From assembly GCA_035283845.1 (NCBI GenBank), contig DATESZ010000155.1:1-55239 (forward strand): DNA of 55,239 nt, in the 5' to 3' direction. The notes under the pieces are model-generated. The model worked only from the letters and a program-made list of their open reading frames with translations, had not been told where the DNA came from and searched no databases. A program made the position numbers and the translations under genes. Below, in pieces: positions 44,020 through 51,562 of the stretch (within the stretch, counting starts at the first letter, position 1; each line of letters begins with the position of its first letter). This stretch comes from DATESZ01 sp035283845 (GTDB lineage Bacteria > Desulfobacterota > Syntrophia > Syntrophales > JACQWR01).

Positions 44020-45348
44020 TTACATAGCAGTTAAGCTTTTTTTAATACGCGCGGCCAGTTCCTTGACCTTTGTTATAATCTCCCTTTCGTCTAAGGTGAT
44101 GAGCCGACGATTTTTCATAACCAGTTGACCGTTGATTATCACCGTATCAACGTCGGCGCCGCCTGCGGCATAAACAAGGTGTGAATATTCGTTGTACATG
44201 GGGGTAAGATGGGGTTTGAATAAATCTATAGTGATGATGTCAGCTTTCTTTCCCCTAGCGAGGGAACCGATAATATGTCCCAGGCGCAGAGACTTTGCTC
44301 CTTCAGTGGTTGCCATATGAATTACCGTTCGGGCGTCCATAACCGTAGGGTCGAGGCCGGCAACTTTATGGAGCTTTGCCGCTGTGTCCATTTCCTGAAA
44401 CATATCGAGGTTGTTGTTGCTGGCACAGCCGTCAGTGCCGAGCCCAACGGTAATTCCGGAAAGCAGCATGGAAGGGACGGGGGCAACGCCGGAGGATAGT
44501 TTCATATTGCTCTCCGGATTATGCACCACCTTGCAGCCATGTTCGGCAAAAAGGCGCATATCCTCATCATCCATGTAAACGCAATGGTAGGCGAGAAATC
44601 GATCCGTCAGATAGCCTATGTCGCGCAAATATTCCGTCGGCCTTTTAGCGAACCCTTGTTGCAACTGCGATAGTTCTGCCTGTGTTTCCAGGAAATGAAC
44701 TGCATAAGTAAGGTTGTATTCATCGGCTATTTTTTTCGCTTCAGCAAGCAGGGGAGGTGAGCAGGTGTAAAGCGAGTGGGGTTCCACAATGATATTTATC
44801 AGGGGATCGCCTTGCCATTTCTCAATCAGTTCTCGCGCGTAGGCAAATCCTTCTGCCGGTGTTTTTGCATTGGGCGAGGGGAAATCAAACAATCCCTCGC
44901 CGAGAAGACAGCGCAATCCCGCCTGTTTTGCCGCCCTGGCCGTTTCGTCCTCAAAGATATACATGTCGCAGAAGGTCGTAGTGCCTGATTTAATCATTTC
45001 CGCACAGGCAAGCAGACTCCCCCAGTAGGCGAGCTCGGGATTGAAGTTTTTTACTTCTGCCGGCAATATATATTTATTGAGCCAGGTCATCAGTTCCAGA
45101 TCATCGGCTATCCCCCTGAAACATGTCATCGCGGCGTGGGTATGGCAGTTTATCAGACCAGGCATGATGAGAGAATTCTCCGCTTCTATGAGCGTTTTAC
45201 CCACAAACTGATTCAGGATTTCTTCAGATTTGCCGACCCCAACTATGGTATCGCCGGCTATTGCCACTGCTCCATCATCAATCTTTCTATCATTGTCATC
45301 GAGGGTAAGTACCGTTCCGCCAGTGATTATGCTGTCCACTTCCCTCAC
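44020..45348 (-). CDS. mtaD: 5-methylthioadenosine/S-adenosylhomocysteine deaminase
   Basis: This 442-residue amidohydrolase has metal ligands in LINCHTHAAMTCFRG and HFLETQAELSQ and substrate motifs HNPESNMKLSSGVAP and GLGTDGCASNNNLDMF. These fit the MtaD/SsnA-like TIM-barrel deaminases rather than cytosine deaminase. It converts SAH or MTA to the inosyl compound, recycling products of SAM-dependent reactions. The start is GTG, overlapping the preceding gene by four bases. It is a housekeeping gene. Confidence 0.88.
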   Translation of the reverse strand: MREVDSIITGGTVLTLDDNDRKIDDGAVAIAGDTIVGVGKSEEILNQFVGKTLIEAENSLIMPGLINCHTHAAMTCFRGIADDLELMTWLNKYILPAEVKNFNPELAYWGSLLACAEMIKSGTTTFCDMYIFEDETARAAKQAGLRCLLGEGLFDFPSPNAKTPAEGFAYARELIEKWQGDPLINIIVEPHSLYTCSPPLLAEAKKIADEYNLTYAVHFLETQAELSQLQQGFAKRPTEYLRDIGYLTDRFLAYHCVYMDDEDMRLFAEHGCKVVHNPESNMKLSSGVAPVPSMLLSGITVGLGTDGCASNNNLDMFQEMDTAAKLHKVAGLDPTVMDARTVIHMATTEGAKSLRLGHIIGSLARGKKADIITIDLFKPHLTPMYNEYSHLVYAAGGADVDTVIINGQLVMKNRRLITLDEREIITKVKELAARIKKSLTAM

Positions 45349-46325
45349 TTTTGACCCTCTGTTTTTTTTATCGTCTCCGGCTCTGTCCTATCTTTGTTTG
45401 CTTCCAAGATAGATTTCAGGGCTTTAATTATGCCAGGTCCTCCTACTAAATGCTCCTTGCCTTTTATACTGGATATTATACAGCTTGGCGTAGCATTTAT
45501 GCCGTCTTCCTTAATAAAGCTCTCCAGAGCCTTAAAGATAGGCGTAACGTCGTCAATTGGTTTGAATTTAATACCTTTTTTTGTAAGAAAAGACTCCATC
45601 GCCGGAGGCGCGACGATTTTTTGTTCTGCCGCTTCAAAGAGCGCGGATCTGATGGCAAGGGCGCGCAAGAAGCTGCGATCGCTCTGAAGGGCATAGAGAA
45701 AATATTTTGCGTAGAAGATGGTTTCTTTATGTACGGGGGTGTCGATAAAGGTAAGACAGATGGCATTTTTATTGACAAGCGCCGCCAGAAGAGCTTCAAC
45801 TTCCGGCTCTGCGGCTTTGCACGGTCTACAGAGATAGTCCGTATAAAGACGGACATTTGTGGGTCCGGAACCGAAAGAAGTAACAAGGTTTTCCTCGCCA
45901 TATGCAGGGGTTAGGGAGCCCGTAAAGGAAAAGAAAAAAAAGAAAAATCCCGCCACAATGCCGATGGCAGAGGGTGCAATTTTGGTCCTGTCAAAGTTTA
46001 CAAAACACATGATAATCAAGACGGCGCCGAAGGCTAAGCAAAATGGACAATAGGTGGCATTTATCGCCTGATATCCTACAAGGAAAATCTCACCGCCAAG
46101 ACCAAAAGACAGGAGAATCAGGCATAGGGTGTCTTTCTTGAGAAAACTCAGAAGCAGCACAACGGCAAGGAAAAAAAGGCCCAGATACTTGAGATCGATG
46201 CCCCAAAGCGAGCCCTTCAGGTAGCGGCAGGAATCTTCGCATGAGATATAAAACAGGATTATGCCTGCTCCCAGCAGGGCAAGAATTCCTGTTAACAAAC
46301 CTTTTCTTTCAAACACGTATTCCAC
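45345..46325 (-). CDS. VKOR-DsbA-like fusion, disulfide bond formation
   Basis: The 326-residue protein starts with a vitamin K epoxide reductase domain of four to five spans (CEDSCRYL; redox pair ATYCPFCLAFG). It ends with a thioredoxin-fold domain (about 170-310) with CRPC as active site (YTDYLCRPCKAAEPEVE) and cis-Pro region NATPSCI. Such fusions oxidise periplasmic thiols, which c-type cytochromes and magnetochromes must avoid or use. The start is GTG. It is followed directly by mtaD and may share its transcript. Confidence 0.85.
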   Translation of the reverse strand: MEYVFERKGLLTGILALLGAGIILFYISCEDSCRYLKGSLWGIDLKYLGLFFLAVVLLLSFLKKDTLCLILLSFGLGGEIFLVGYQAINATYCPFCLAFGAVLIIMCFVNFDRTKIAPSAIGIVAGFFFFFFSFTGSLTPAYGEENLVTSFGSGPTNVRLYTDYLCRPCKAAEPEVEALLAALVNKNAICLTFIDTPVHKETIFYAKYFLYALQSDRSFLRALAIRSALFEAAEQKIVAPPAMESFLTKKGIKFKPIDDVTPIFKALESFIKEDGINATPSCIISSIKGKEHLVGGPGIIKALKSILEANKDRTEPETIKKTEGQK

Positions 46326-46356
46326 TTGACTATCTTTCCCCTTTACAATCTCCCTG

Positions 46357-47889
46357 TTATCTTATCCCGCTGTTCAGCAGGTCCCCAATAAGCTCTTTCC
46401 TGAATTCAGTGACGCGACCATCCCTAATGGTTAAAATACCCTCCTTGCCCAGCCACTCAAATATCTCGTTTATTTCTGCCGTTGTCTTTCCTGTAATGCC
46501 TGCCAGTTCCGTTAAGGGGTCTTTATTCTCAGGGACCGGCCATTCTTTCAGAAAATATAGACCAACAAGAAGTTTCATCCATGCCTGAGCCAACTCATCA
46601 AGTTTTTCATTTGTATGCTTGATCCTGTGAGAGAATTCCTGAAGCATGAAAAGGGACACGCCGTCGCTATCCCTGAGGACATCCTGGAAGATACCGCTGC
46701 CGATGACTGCCACATAACTGTCTTCCATCGCGTAGGCGGAAGCTGTCCTTGGGGCATTTATCAAGGCCGCCATTTCACCGATGTATGATCCGGAGCCGAT
46801 TTCCGCAAGCACTTTGCTTACCTGGCCCGCATTCTTTTCGATGCAAACCCTGCCGTTAAGTATTAAAAACATATCATTCCCCGAATCATCTTCCCGGAAG
46901 AGATAACTGCCGGCAGGATAAAAATGACCGAATTTGCGGAACAGGCGTTCATTTGTTTTTAGCACCTTGCTTTTTGGCAGCAGAAATGCGTCTTCCAGAA
47001 GAATCAGGTCTCTTCTTTCGTAGGAAGAAATAATTTCGGCGCAAAACAAAAAAATGATGGAGACATAGAATACCCAGATAACAAGAAGCACCACTGTTTC
47101 CATAGAGCCGAAGATTAGATTGTAACTTGCAGAGCCGCCTATGTACCAGGTAAAGAAGTATTTGGCTGCCTCCAGCAGGGTCGTGAAGACAAAGGCGCCT
47201 CCCAGGGCGCCCCATAGGGTTACCTTGCCTTTAGGGATAATCATATAAATAAGGGCTATGAAGGCTACGGTAAGAAGATATGGCAGAAGATTGCGGGAGA
47301 TAAAAGCGTAACCATAGTATAAACCGCTGCTCCCTGTCTGCAGGGTTTGTTTTTCCGCAGCTGTTGCCGCATAGGTGATCCCCATGCCTGTTACACCGAC
47401 AATCCATCCGAAGGGGATCATCGCAAAGGCCAGTAGCTTTGATTCGATAATGTTTCTTAGAGTTTTTGCCCTGAAGATTATGTTCAAAGCATTTTCCAGC
47501 GCTCCGAAAATAATAGTGGAAGACCAGATCAAAGTGATAATGCCTATCACCCCGAGGAGATGCCTCTTTTTTTCTATTTGAACTATCTGAATTAATTGGG
47601 CAAAAATATCTTCTGAAAAGAAAGGGTGGATCCTTTTTATGTTTTCTGAAATATCTTTCTGCACATCCGTATAGGCGCCAAAAAAATAACTTGCGGCCAA
47701 AACCGTGAGGAGAAAAAAAGGGATGAGATACAGAATGGCATAGAAGGAGATTGCCGCGGCCTGATTAACGTCACTGTTGCGGCTGTAATTTTTAAAGGCG
47801 TCGCGCAGGATATCCCATGCACTTCTAACGCCAAGTTCGAAGTCTTTTTTGATCTCTGCTGGAAAGTTACGGTGATTTTTATTAGTCAT
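46357..47889 (-). CDS. YihY/BrkB-type membrane protein fused to cyclic-nucleotide-binding domain
   Basis: The 510-residue protein has a BrkB/YihY domain (about 20-295) with six spans (QAAAISFYAILYLIPFFLLT, IPKGKVTLWGALGGAFVFT, SIIFLFCAEIISSYERR). It then has a CAP_ED domain (about 310-425; GSGSYIGEMAALINAPRTASA) and a winged-helix-like C-terminus (ITGKTTAEINEIFEWL). Plain YihY proteins are about 290 residues, so the second half is a fusion. It suggests membrane function gated by an intracellular ligand. Function unproven. Confidence 0.85.
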   Translation of the reverse strand: MTNKNHRNFPAEIKKDFELGVRSAWDILRDAFKNYSRNSDVNQAAAISFYAILYLIPFFLLTVLAASYFFGAYTDVQKDISENIKRIHPFFSEDIFAQLIQIVQIEKKRHLLGVIGIITLIWSSTIIFGALENALNIIFRAKTLRNIIESKLLAFAMIPFGWIVGVTGMGITYAATAAEKQTLQTGSSGLYYGYAFISRNLLPYLLTVAFIALIYMIIPKGKVTLWGALGGAFVFTTLLEAAKYFFTWYIGGSASYNLIFGSMETVVLLVIWVFYVSIIFLFCAEIISSYERRDLILLEDAFLLPKSKVLKTNERLFRKFGHFYPAGSYLFREDDSGNDMFLILNGRVCIEKNAGQVSKVLAEIGSGSYIGEMAALINAPRTASAYAMEDSYVAVIGSGIFQDVLRDSDGVSLFMLQEFSHRIKHTNEKLDELAQAWMKLLVGLYFLKEWPVPENKDPLTELAGITGKTTAEINEIFEWLGKEGILTIRDGRVTEFRKELIGDLLNSGIR

Positions 47890-47945
47890 GCATTAAAATA
47901 CCACAAATAATTATCTTATTGCAAAAAAAAGCGCTGTTGTCTAAA
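47890..47945. promoter_or_regulatory. Short divergent spacer between the BrkB-CAP and substrate-binding protein genes
   Basis: Only 56 bases separate the two divergent starts; it is AT-rich (AATAATTATCTTATTGCAAA). Promoters for both directions must overlap here or lie inside the coding ends. No clear pair of boxes stands out. Confidence 0.35.
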
Positions 47946-49607
47946 ATGAACCGCGTCATGTTAATAAAATCCCGATCCTCAGCTAATTTAATTTTATTTC
48001 CGCTTATTATTGCCCTCGGCTTTTATATTTATGGTTGTGGGAAAAAGGAAGAAGAGGCGAGGATAAAATCTGATACAGGCCCCGCTTACGGAGACATCAT
48101 TGTTGAGGGCTCGATTGGAGACGCCAGTAATCTCATACCCCTCCTCTCATCGGACAGCGCTTCCCATGGGATAGCATCCCTGATCTATAATGGACTGGTA
48201 AAATATGATAAAAATCTTAATATTACTGGAGATTTGGCTGAGTCATGGGACATTTCCCCTGACGGGCTGGTCATCACCTTCCATCTGAGAAAAAATGTGA
48301 AGTGGCACGATGGCTCGCCCTTTACGGCCGATGATGTGCTATATACCTATCAGGTTACCATTGATCCCAAAACGCCTACGGCCTACGCGGGTGATTTTCT
48401 CAAGGTCAAAAAGGCAGAAGTGATTGACCCTTATACTTTCCGGGTAACCTACGGCAAACCTTTTGCGCCTTCTCTGATGAGTTGGAGCAATGCTATTCTT
48501 CCCCGTCATCTTCTCATCGGCAAAGACATTTCCGCAAGCCCGCTGGCAAGACGGCCGGTAGGAACCGGACCATACATGCTTAAGGAATGGGCGGGCGGCC
48601 AGAAAATATTGCTTCTATCCAATCCCGGCTACTTTGAGGGACGTCCTTACATTGATGGGTATATCATGCGGATCATTCCGGATATGGCGACCATGTTTCT
48701 CGAATTGCGCGCCGGCGGCATAGACAGGATGGGATTGACCCCCCTCCAGTTCACAAGGCAGACGGAAAATAATCTGTTGAGGAAAAATTTTAATAAGTAC
48801 CGGTACCTTTCTTTTTCCTATACCTACCTGGGATATAATCTGAAAAATCCCATGTTCGCAGACAAAAGAGTGCGCCAGGCGATAAGTTACATGATTAACA
48901 GGAATGAGATAATTGAAGGGGTGTTGTTAGGTTTAGGTCAGAAGGCAACGGGTCCTTACAAGCCCGGCGCCTGGGCCTATAATTCAAAGGTAAAAAGCTA
49001 TCCCTATAGCCCCCAAAAGGCCCGCGAACTTCTGGCGGAAGCGGGCTGGCGGGACACCGACGGTGACGGCACTCTTGACAACCATGGACAGCCTTTTGCC
49101 TTTGAAATTATTACCAACCAGGGGAATGAGATGCGCAGCAAGTGCGCCGAGATTATCCAGCGACGACTTGCTGAAGTAGGGATAAAGGTGAAGATAAGGA
49201 TCATCGAATGGGCTGCGTTTGTGAATGATTTTATCAACAAACGAAAATTTGACGCTACAATCTTGGGTTGGACAATACCCTTAGATCCCGATATTTATGA
49301 CGTCTGGCATTCCAGTAAAACTGCTCCTCAAGAACTTAATTTTATCTCTTACAAAAACAGTGAAGTGGATGAGCTGCTGGAAAAAGGGCGCAGCACCTTC
49401 GACCAGAAGGAAAGAAAAGGGTGTTATGACAGGATCCAGGAGATTTTGGCCGAAGAACAGCCTTACGCCTTTCTTTATGTACCCGATGCCCTGCCCATAA
49501 TCAATTCCCGATTTCGTGGCGTAGAACCTGCGCCGCTGGGAATCGGCCATAATTTCATAAAATGGTATGTTCCCAGGGAGGAGCAAAAACTGGTTATGAC
49601 GAGGTAG
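47946..49607 (+). CDS. Peptide/nickel-type ABC transporter substrate-binding lipoprotein
   Basis: The 553-residue protein starts at the ATG at 47946 (a TTG at 47919 is less likely; no ribosome site supports either strongly). The signal peptide ends at a lipobox-like YGCG (cysteine about 30). The mature part is of the SBP family 5 (LAESWDISPDGLVITFHLRK, KWHDGSPFTADDVLYTYQ, GTGPYMLKEW, VRQAISYMINRNEII). It binds oligopeptides or similar ligands outside the cell. No permease or ATPase genes are next to it, so it is an orphan or works with components elsewhere. Confidence 0.92.
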   Translation: MNRVMLIKSRSSANLILFPLIIALGFYIYGCGKKEEEARIKSDTGPAYGDIIVEGSIGDASNLIPLLSSDSASHGIASLIYNGLVKYDKNLNITGDLAESWDISPDGLVITFHLRKNVKWHDGSPFTADDVLYTYQVTIDPKTPTAYAGDFLKVKKAEVIDPYTFRVTYGKPFAPSLMSWSNAILPRHLLIGKDISASPLARRPVGTGPYMLKEWAGGQKILLLSNPGYFEGRPYIDGYIMRIIPDMATMFLELRAGGIDRMGLTPLQFTRQTENNLLRKNFNKYRYLSFSYTYLGYNLKNPMFADKRVRQAISYMINRNEIIEGVLLGLGQKATGPYKPGAWAYNSKVKSYPYSPQKARELLAEAGWRDTDGDGTLDNHGQPFAFEIITNQGNEMRSKCAEIIQRRLAEVGIKVKIRIIEWAAFVNDFINKRKFDATILGWTIPLDPDIYDVWHSSKTAPQELNFISYKNSEVDELLEKGRSTFDQKERKGCYDRIQEILAEEQPYAFLYVPDALPIINSRFRGVEPAPLGIGHNFIKWYVPREEQKLVMTR

Positions 49608-49658
49608 CATGCCTTGTCTTGGCAGGAAACTATTAACTATACTTCATAGGGGAGAGAT

Positions 49659-50072
49659 ATGAACAAGAGCAGTTTATTAAAAATCCATGATGTTGTAAAA
49701 TTTGTCGAGGATGTGTTCGGGAAAAGGCAATCTCTCGAAATAGAGGGATGGGATGCGATTATACGAAATGAGGGGCGCCGGGCGGAAGACGTCGTTTCCG
49801 TACGCACCTTTTTGGAGCCAAGTTCTTCCGATATTGTCTTTGCCGTCACCATTTTTGACGACGTCTCCGATTCCTTTAAGAAGCTGCCCGAAGTATTCAG
49901 CAACCCTGACTATCTCAAGGTTTTACGTAACAGGTACCGGGAACTTAACCGCACGGAAATTTCCTACTGGAAGATAGATTATTTTTTTTCGCGCCTTATG
50001 GAGGGCTCTGAAAAGGGGAGGCATAAGATCACCTTCCGTTTTACTGTCCGCTACGGGAACGAACATGACTGA
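49659..50072 (+). CDS. Uncharacterised 137-residue protein
   Basis: GGGGAGAGAT precedes the ATG. The product is a mixed alpha/beta cytoplasmic protein (KSSLLKIHDVVKFVEDVFGK, DIVFAVTIFDDVSDSFKKL, KITFRFTVRYG) with no signal, spans or cysteines. No family recognised. It lies downstream of the binding-protein gene, 51 bases away, and may be co-transcribed. Confidence 0.75.
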   Translation: MNKSSLLKIHDVVKFVEDVFGKRQSLEIEGWDAIIRNEGRRAEDVVSVRTFLEPSSSDIVFAVTIFDDVSDSFKKLPEVFSNPDYLKVLRNRYRELNRTEISYWKIDYFFSRLMEGSEKGRHKITFRFTVRYGNEHD

Positions 50073-50095
50073 CGAATATTTACAGCCCGTAAGAA

Positions 50096-50250
50096 TGACG
50101 ACCTCGTAAAAAGTCCGAAATCCCCTCCCCATTGACGGGGGAGGGTTAGGGTTGGGGTGATAAGTGGCCGTATTCTTGAATGTTATTTTCCCCCTCCATT
50201 TTATTCCCTCCCGCCAGGGGAGGGAAAAGCGACTTTTTACGAGTTCGTCA
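50096..50250. mobile_element. MITE-like element, 155 bp with 20-bp terminal inverted repeats
   Basis: The ends TGACGACCTCGTAAAAAGTC (50096-50115) and GACTTTTTACGAGTTCGTCA (50231-50250) are inverted repeats with one mismatch. The interior holds two hairpins of the CCCTCCCC/GGGGAGGG kind, linking it to the GC-rich repeats elsewhere in the window. It has no coding capacity. It looks like a non-autonomous miniature transposable element, or a REP-type structure; a target-site duplication is not obvious. Confidence 0.7.
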
Positions 50251-50368
50251 AGAATGGCGCCTTGAATTTATTGACAGGGGTAGAAAAAATATATAAAACA
50301 GGCGCACCCAGAAGTGGCTGCCTGCAGGTTGCGGCGGCTCGTCGCGGATCATAAAAAATTTGCTGTGG

Positions 50369-50445
50369 GGGCGATTAGCTCAGTTGGATAGAGCGCTGGT
50401 CTCCGGAACCAGAGGCCGTGGGTTCAAATCCCACATCGCCTACCA
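50369..50445 (+). tRNA. tRNA-Arg (anticodon CCG)
   Basis: The cloverleaf folds fully: acceptor GGGCGAT/ATCGCCT, D arm with AGCTCAGTTGGATAGAGC, anticodon arm CTGGT-CTCCGGA-ACCAG (anticodon CCG, reading CGG), T arm GTGGG-TTCAAAT-CCCAC, and encoded CCA at 50443-50445. tRNA genes often mark the edges of integrated islands, and this one lies where the ordered gene run gives way to degraded genes. Confidence 0.95.
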
Positions 50446-50517
50446 ATAAAATCAGATGGTTAAGACGTGGGAACGGGAATGCCGCCATGTTGAGAGCAGG
50501 GCGATCAACAATGCCGT

Positions 50518-51114
50518 TTGTTATTGCACAGTAATTTGAAGAGTGAAACCACATCACCTTCTCCTCTGGCAAAGGAAAAACAGCCGGTCCCTGCCGTTCA
50601 CTCGTCTGCCGTCCAATCCGCACCGAGTGCCTTTCCCGCTCCAGGCACTGCGCCGCCTCCTCATACTGCAAGTCCTGTTGAAGCGACGCATGACGTCGTC
50701 TTGCTCATAGACAGCTCCGGAAGAATGAAGCGAGCTGATCCAGGAAATTACCGGACTGAGGCAGCAAAGCTTTTCACATCATTGCTGGACAAGGATGACC
50801 GCGTCGGGATCATCGGCTTTGGCGATTCAGCGACCGTATTGATGCCGCTTACTCAGAATAGGCGGCAAAACCGAACGGAACTCATACATGCGGTCAACCG
50901 GATCACTTCCCGGGAATTGACCACGGACATCACGGAGGCCGCGCGTAAAGCGTTCAACGCCCTGAAGACCGACCAGTCCAGGCAGGGAATCATCATCATG
51001 CTTTCCGACGGCAAGATCGATCCCGGATCAAAGGAAAAGGATGATGCGTCCTTAGCAGATCTCAATCTGCTCATATCGGAACTGGCGCGATCTACAGACG
51101 GGAAAAGATCATGA
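50518..51114 (+). pseudogene. Truncated vWA-domain gene
   Basis: The open frame starts at TTG and gives a Pro/Ser/Ala-rich linker followed by the first two-thirds of a vWA domain (VVLLIDSSGRMKR, GIIGFGDSATVLMPL, ELTTDITEAARKAFNAL, IIIMLSDGKIDPG). It stops right after STDGKRS, before the last strands of the fold, and there is no signal peptide or span. The next small ORF overlaps by ATGA and encodes only a membrane helix. It is best read as a gene with an internal deletion. Unlike the 38667 vWA gene, it carries a degenerate MIDAS (DSSGRM). Confidence 0.65.
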
Positions 51115-51290
51115 CGTTCAGGGCCGTGGAGACTTCAGCAACCGTACGGACTACGGAAAAGAAAGAGCAGTTGCCTGCCAAGCCGAGTCTTCGCGAGAAC
51201 AAAGATGTCTCCTGGATCGTGATCCTGATGCAGTTCTTTGCCGTGAACGCGCTGATCATAGCCCACGTTGTGCTTGGGCTGTTCATCTGA
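51111..51290 (+). CDS. 59-residue ORF with one transmembrane helix, probable gene remnant
   Basis: The ATG at 51111 overlaps the stop of the vWA ORF. It encodes a polar segment and one hydrophobic helix (WIVILMQFFAVNALIIAHVV) before stopping. In intact vWA proteins of related bacteria such a helix often forms the C-terminal anchor, so this may be the detached end of the same original gene. A real small coupled protein is the alternative. Confidence 0.45.
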   Translation: MTFRAVETSATVRTTEKKEQLPAKPSLRENKDVSWIVILMQFFAVNALIIAHVVLGLFI

Positions 51291-51319
51291 AAAAAGGTTG
51301 GTACGATGAGGAAAACGAA

Positions 51320-51436
51320 ATGATAAAGATCTACGGCCTCTATTTCTTGCTGCTCACTGAGCTGCTTGCGGTCCTCGCGGCAGCAGCGCTTCTTTTCGTA
51401 CGAATGCGGAAATACCGCTCAATCAATATAATTTAA
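51320..51436 (+). CDS. 38-residue ORF with one transmembrane helix, probable truncated gene
   Basis: The ATG at 51320 opens MIKIYGLYFLLLTELLAVLA, a strong membrane helix with a basic stop-transfer end (RMRKYRS), then a stop codon. It reads like the N-terminus of a larger membrane-anchored coiled-coil protein whose remainder has been lost. Ribosome site GATGAGGAAAACG is fair. Confidence 0.4.
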   Translation: MIKIYGLYFLLLTELLAVLAAAALLFVRMRKYRSINII

Positions 51437-51562
51437 TCGCATCGCCAACCCCTGATTTTCGATGCAACACGATGCAAAATATCCCTTGACAGCCAAAAAC
51501 AGCCCCCCTATACTTCCGCCACGAAAAAGGAAGTTCTTATCAATCAATCAATTACTTCCACT
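51437..51562. other. Intergenic stretch before the Kelch gene
   Basis: The gap contains the direct repeat GATGCAACACGATGCAAAAT (GATGCAA twice) and TTGACA (about 51486-51491), which could be a -35 box with TATACT (about 51509-51514) 17 bases downstream as -10. This is the best promoter-like pair I see in the window and would drive the Kelch lipoprotein. AAAGGAAGTTC follows, too far from the ATG to be its ribosome site. Confidence 0.5.

Noticed and set aside
41965..44128. Two plus-strand ORFs opposite feoB
   Set aside because: FeoB has intact GTPase and membrane motifs on the minus strand; the plus-strand products have no recognisable pattern.
50375..50671. Minus-strand ORF over the tRNA-Arg, with GFEPTASGSG in its translation
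   Set aside because: This is the familiar false ORF produced by reading the complement of a tRNA gene.
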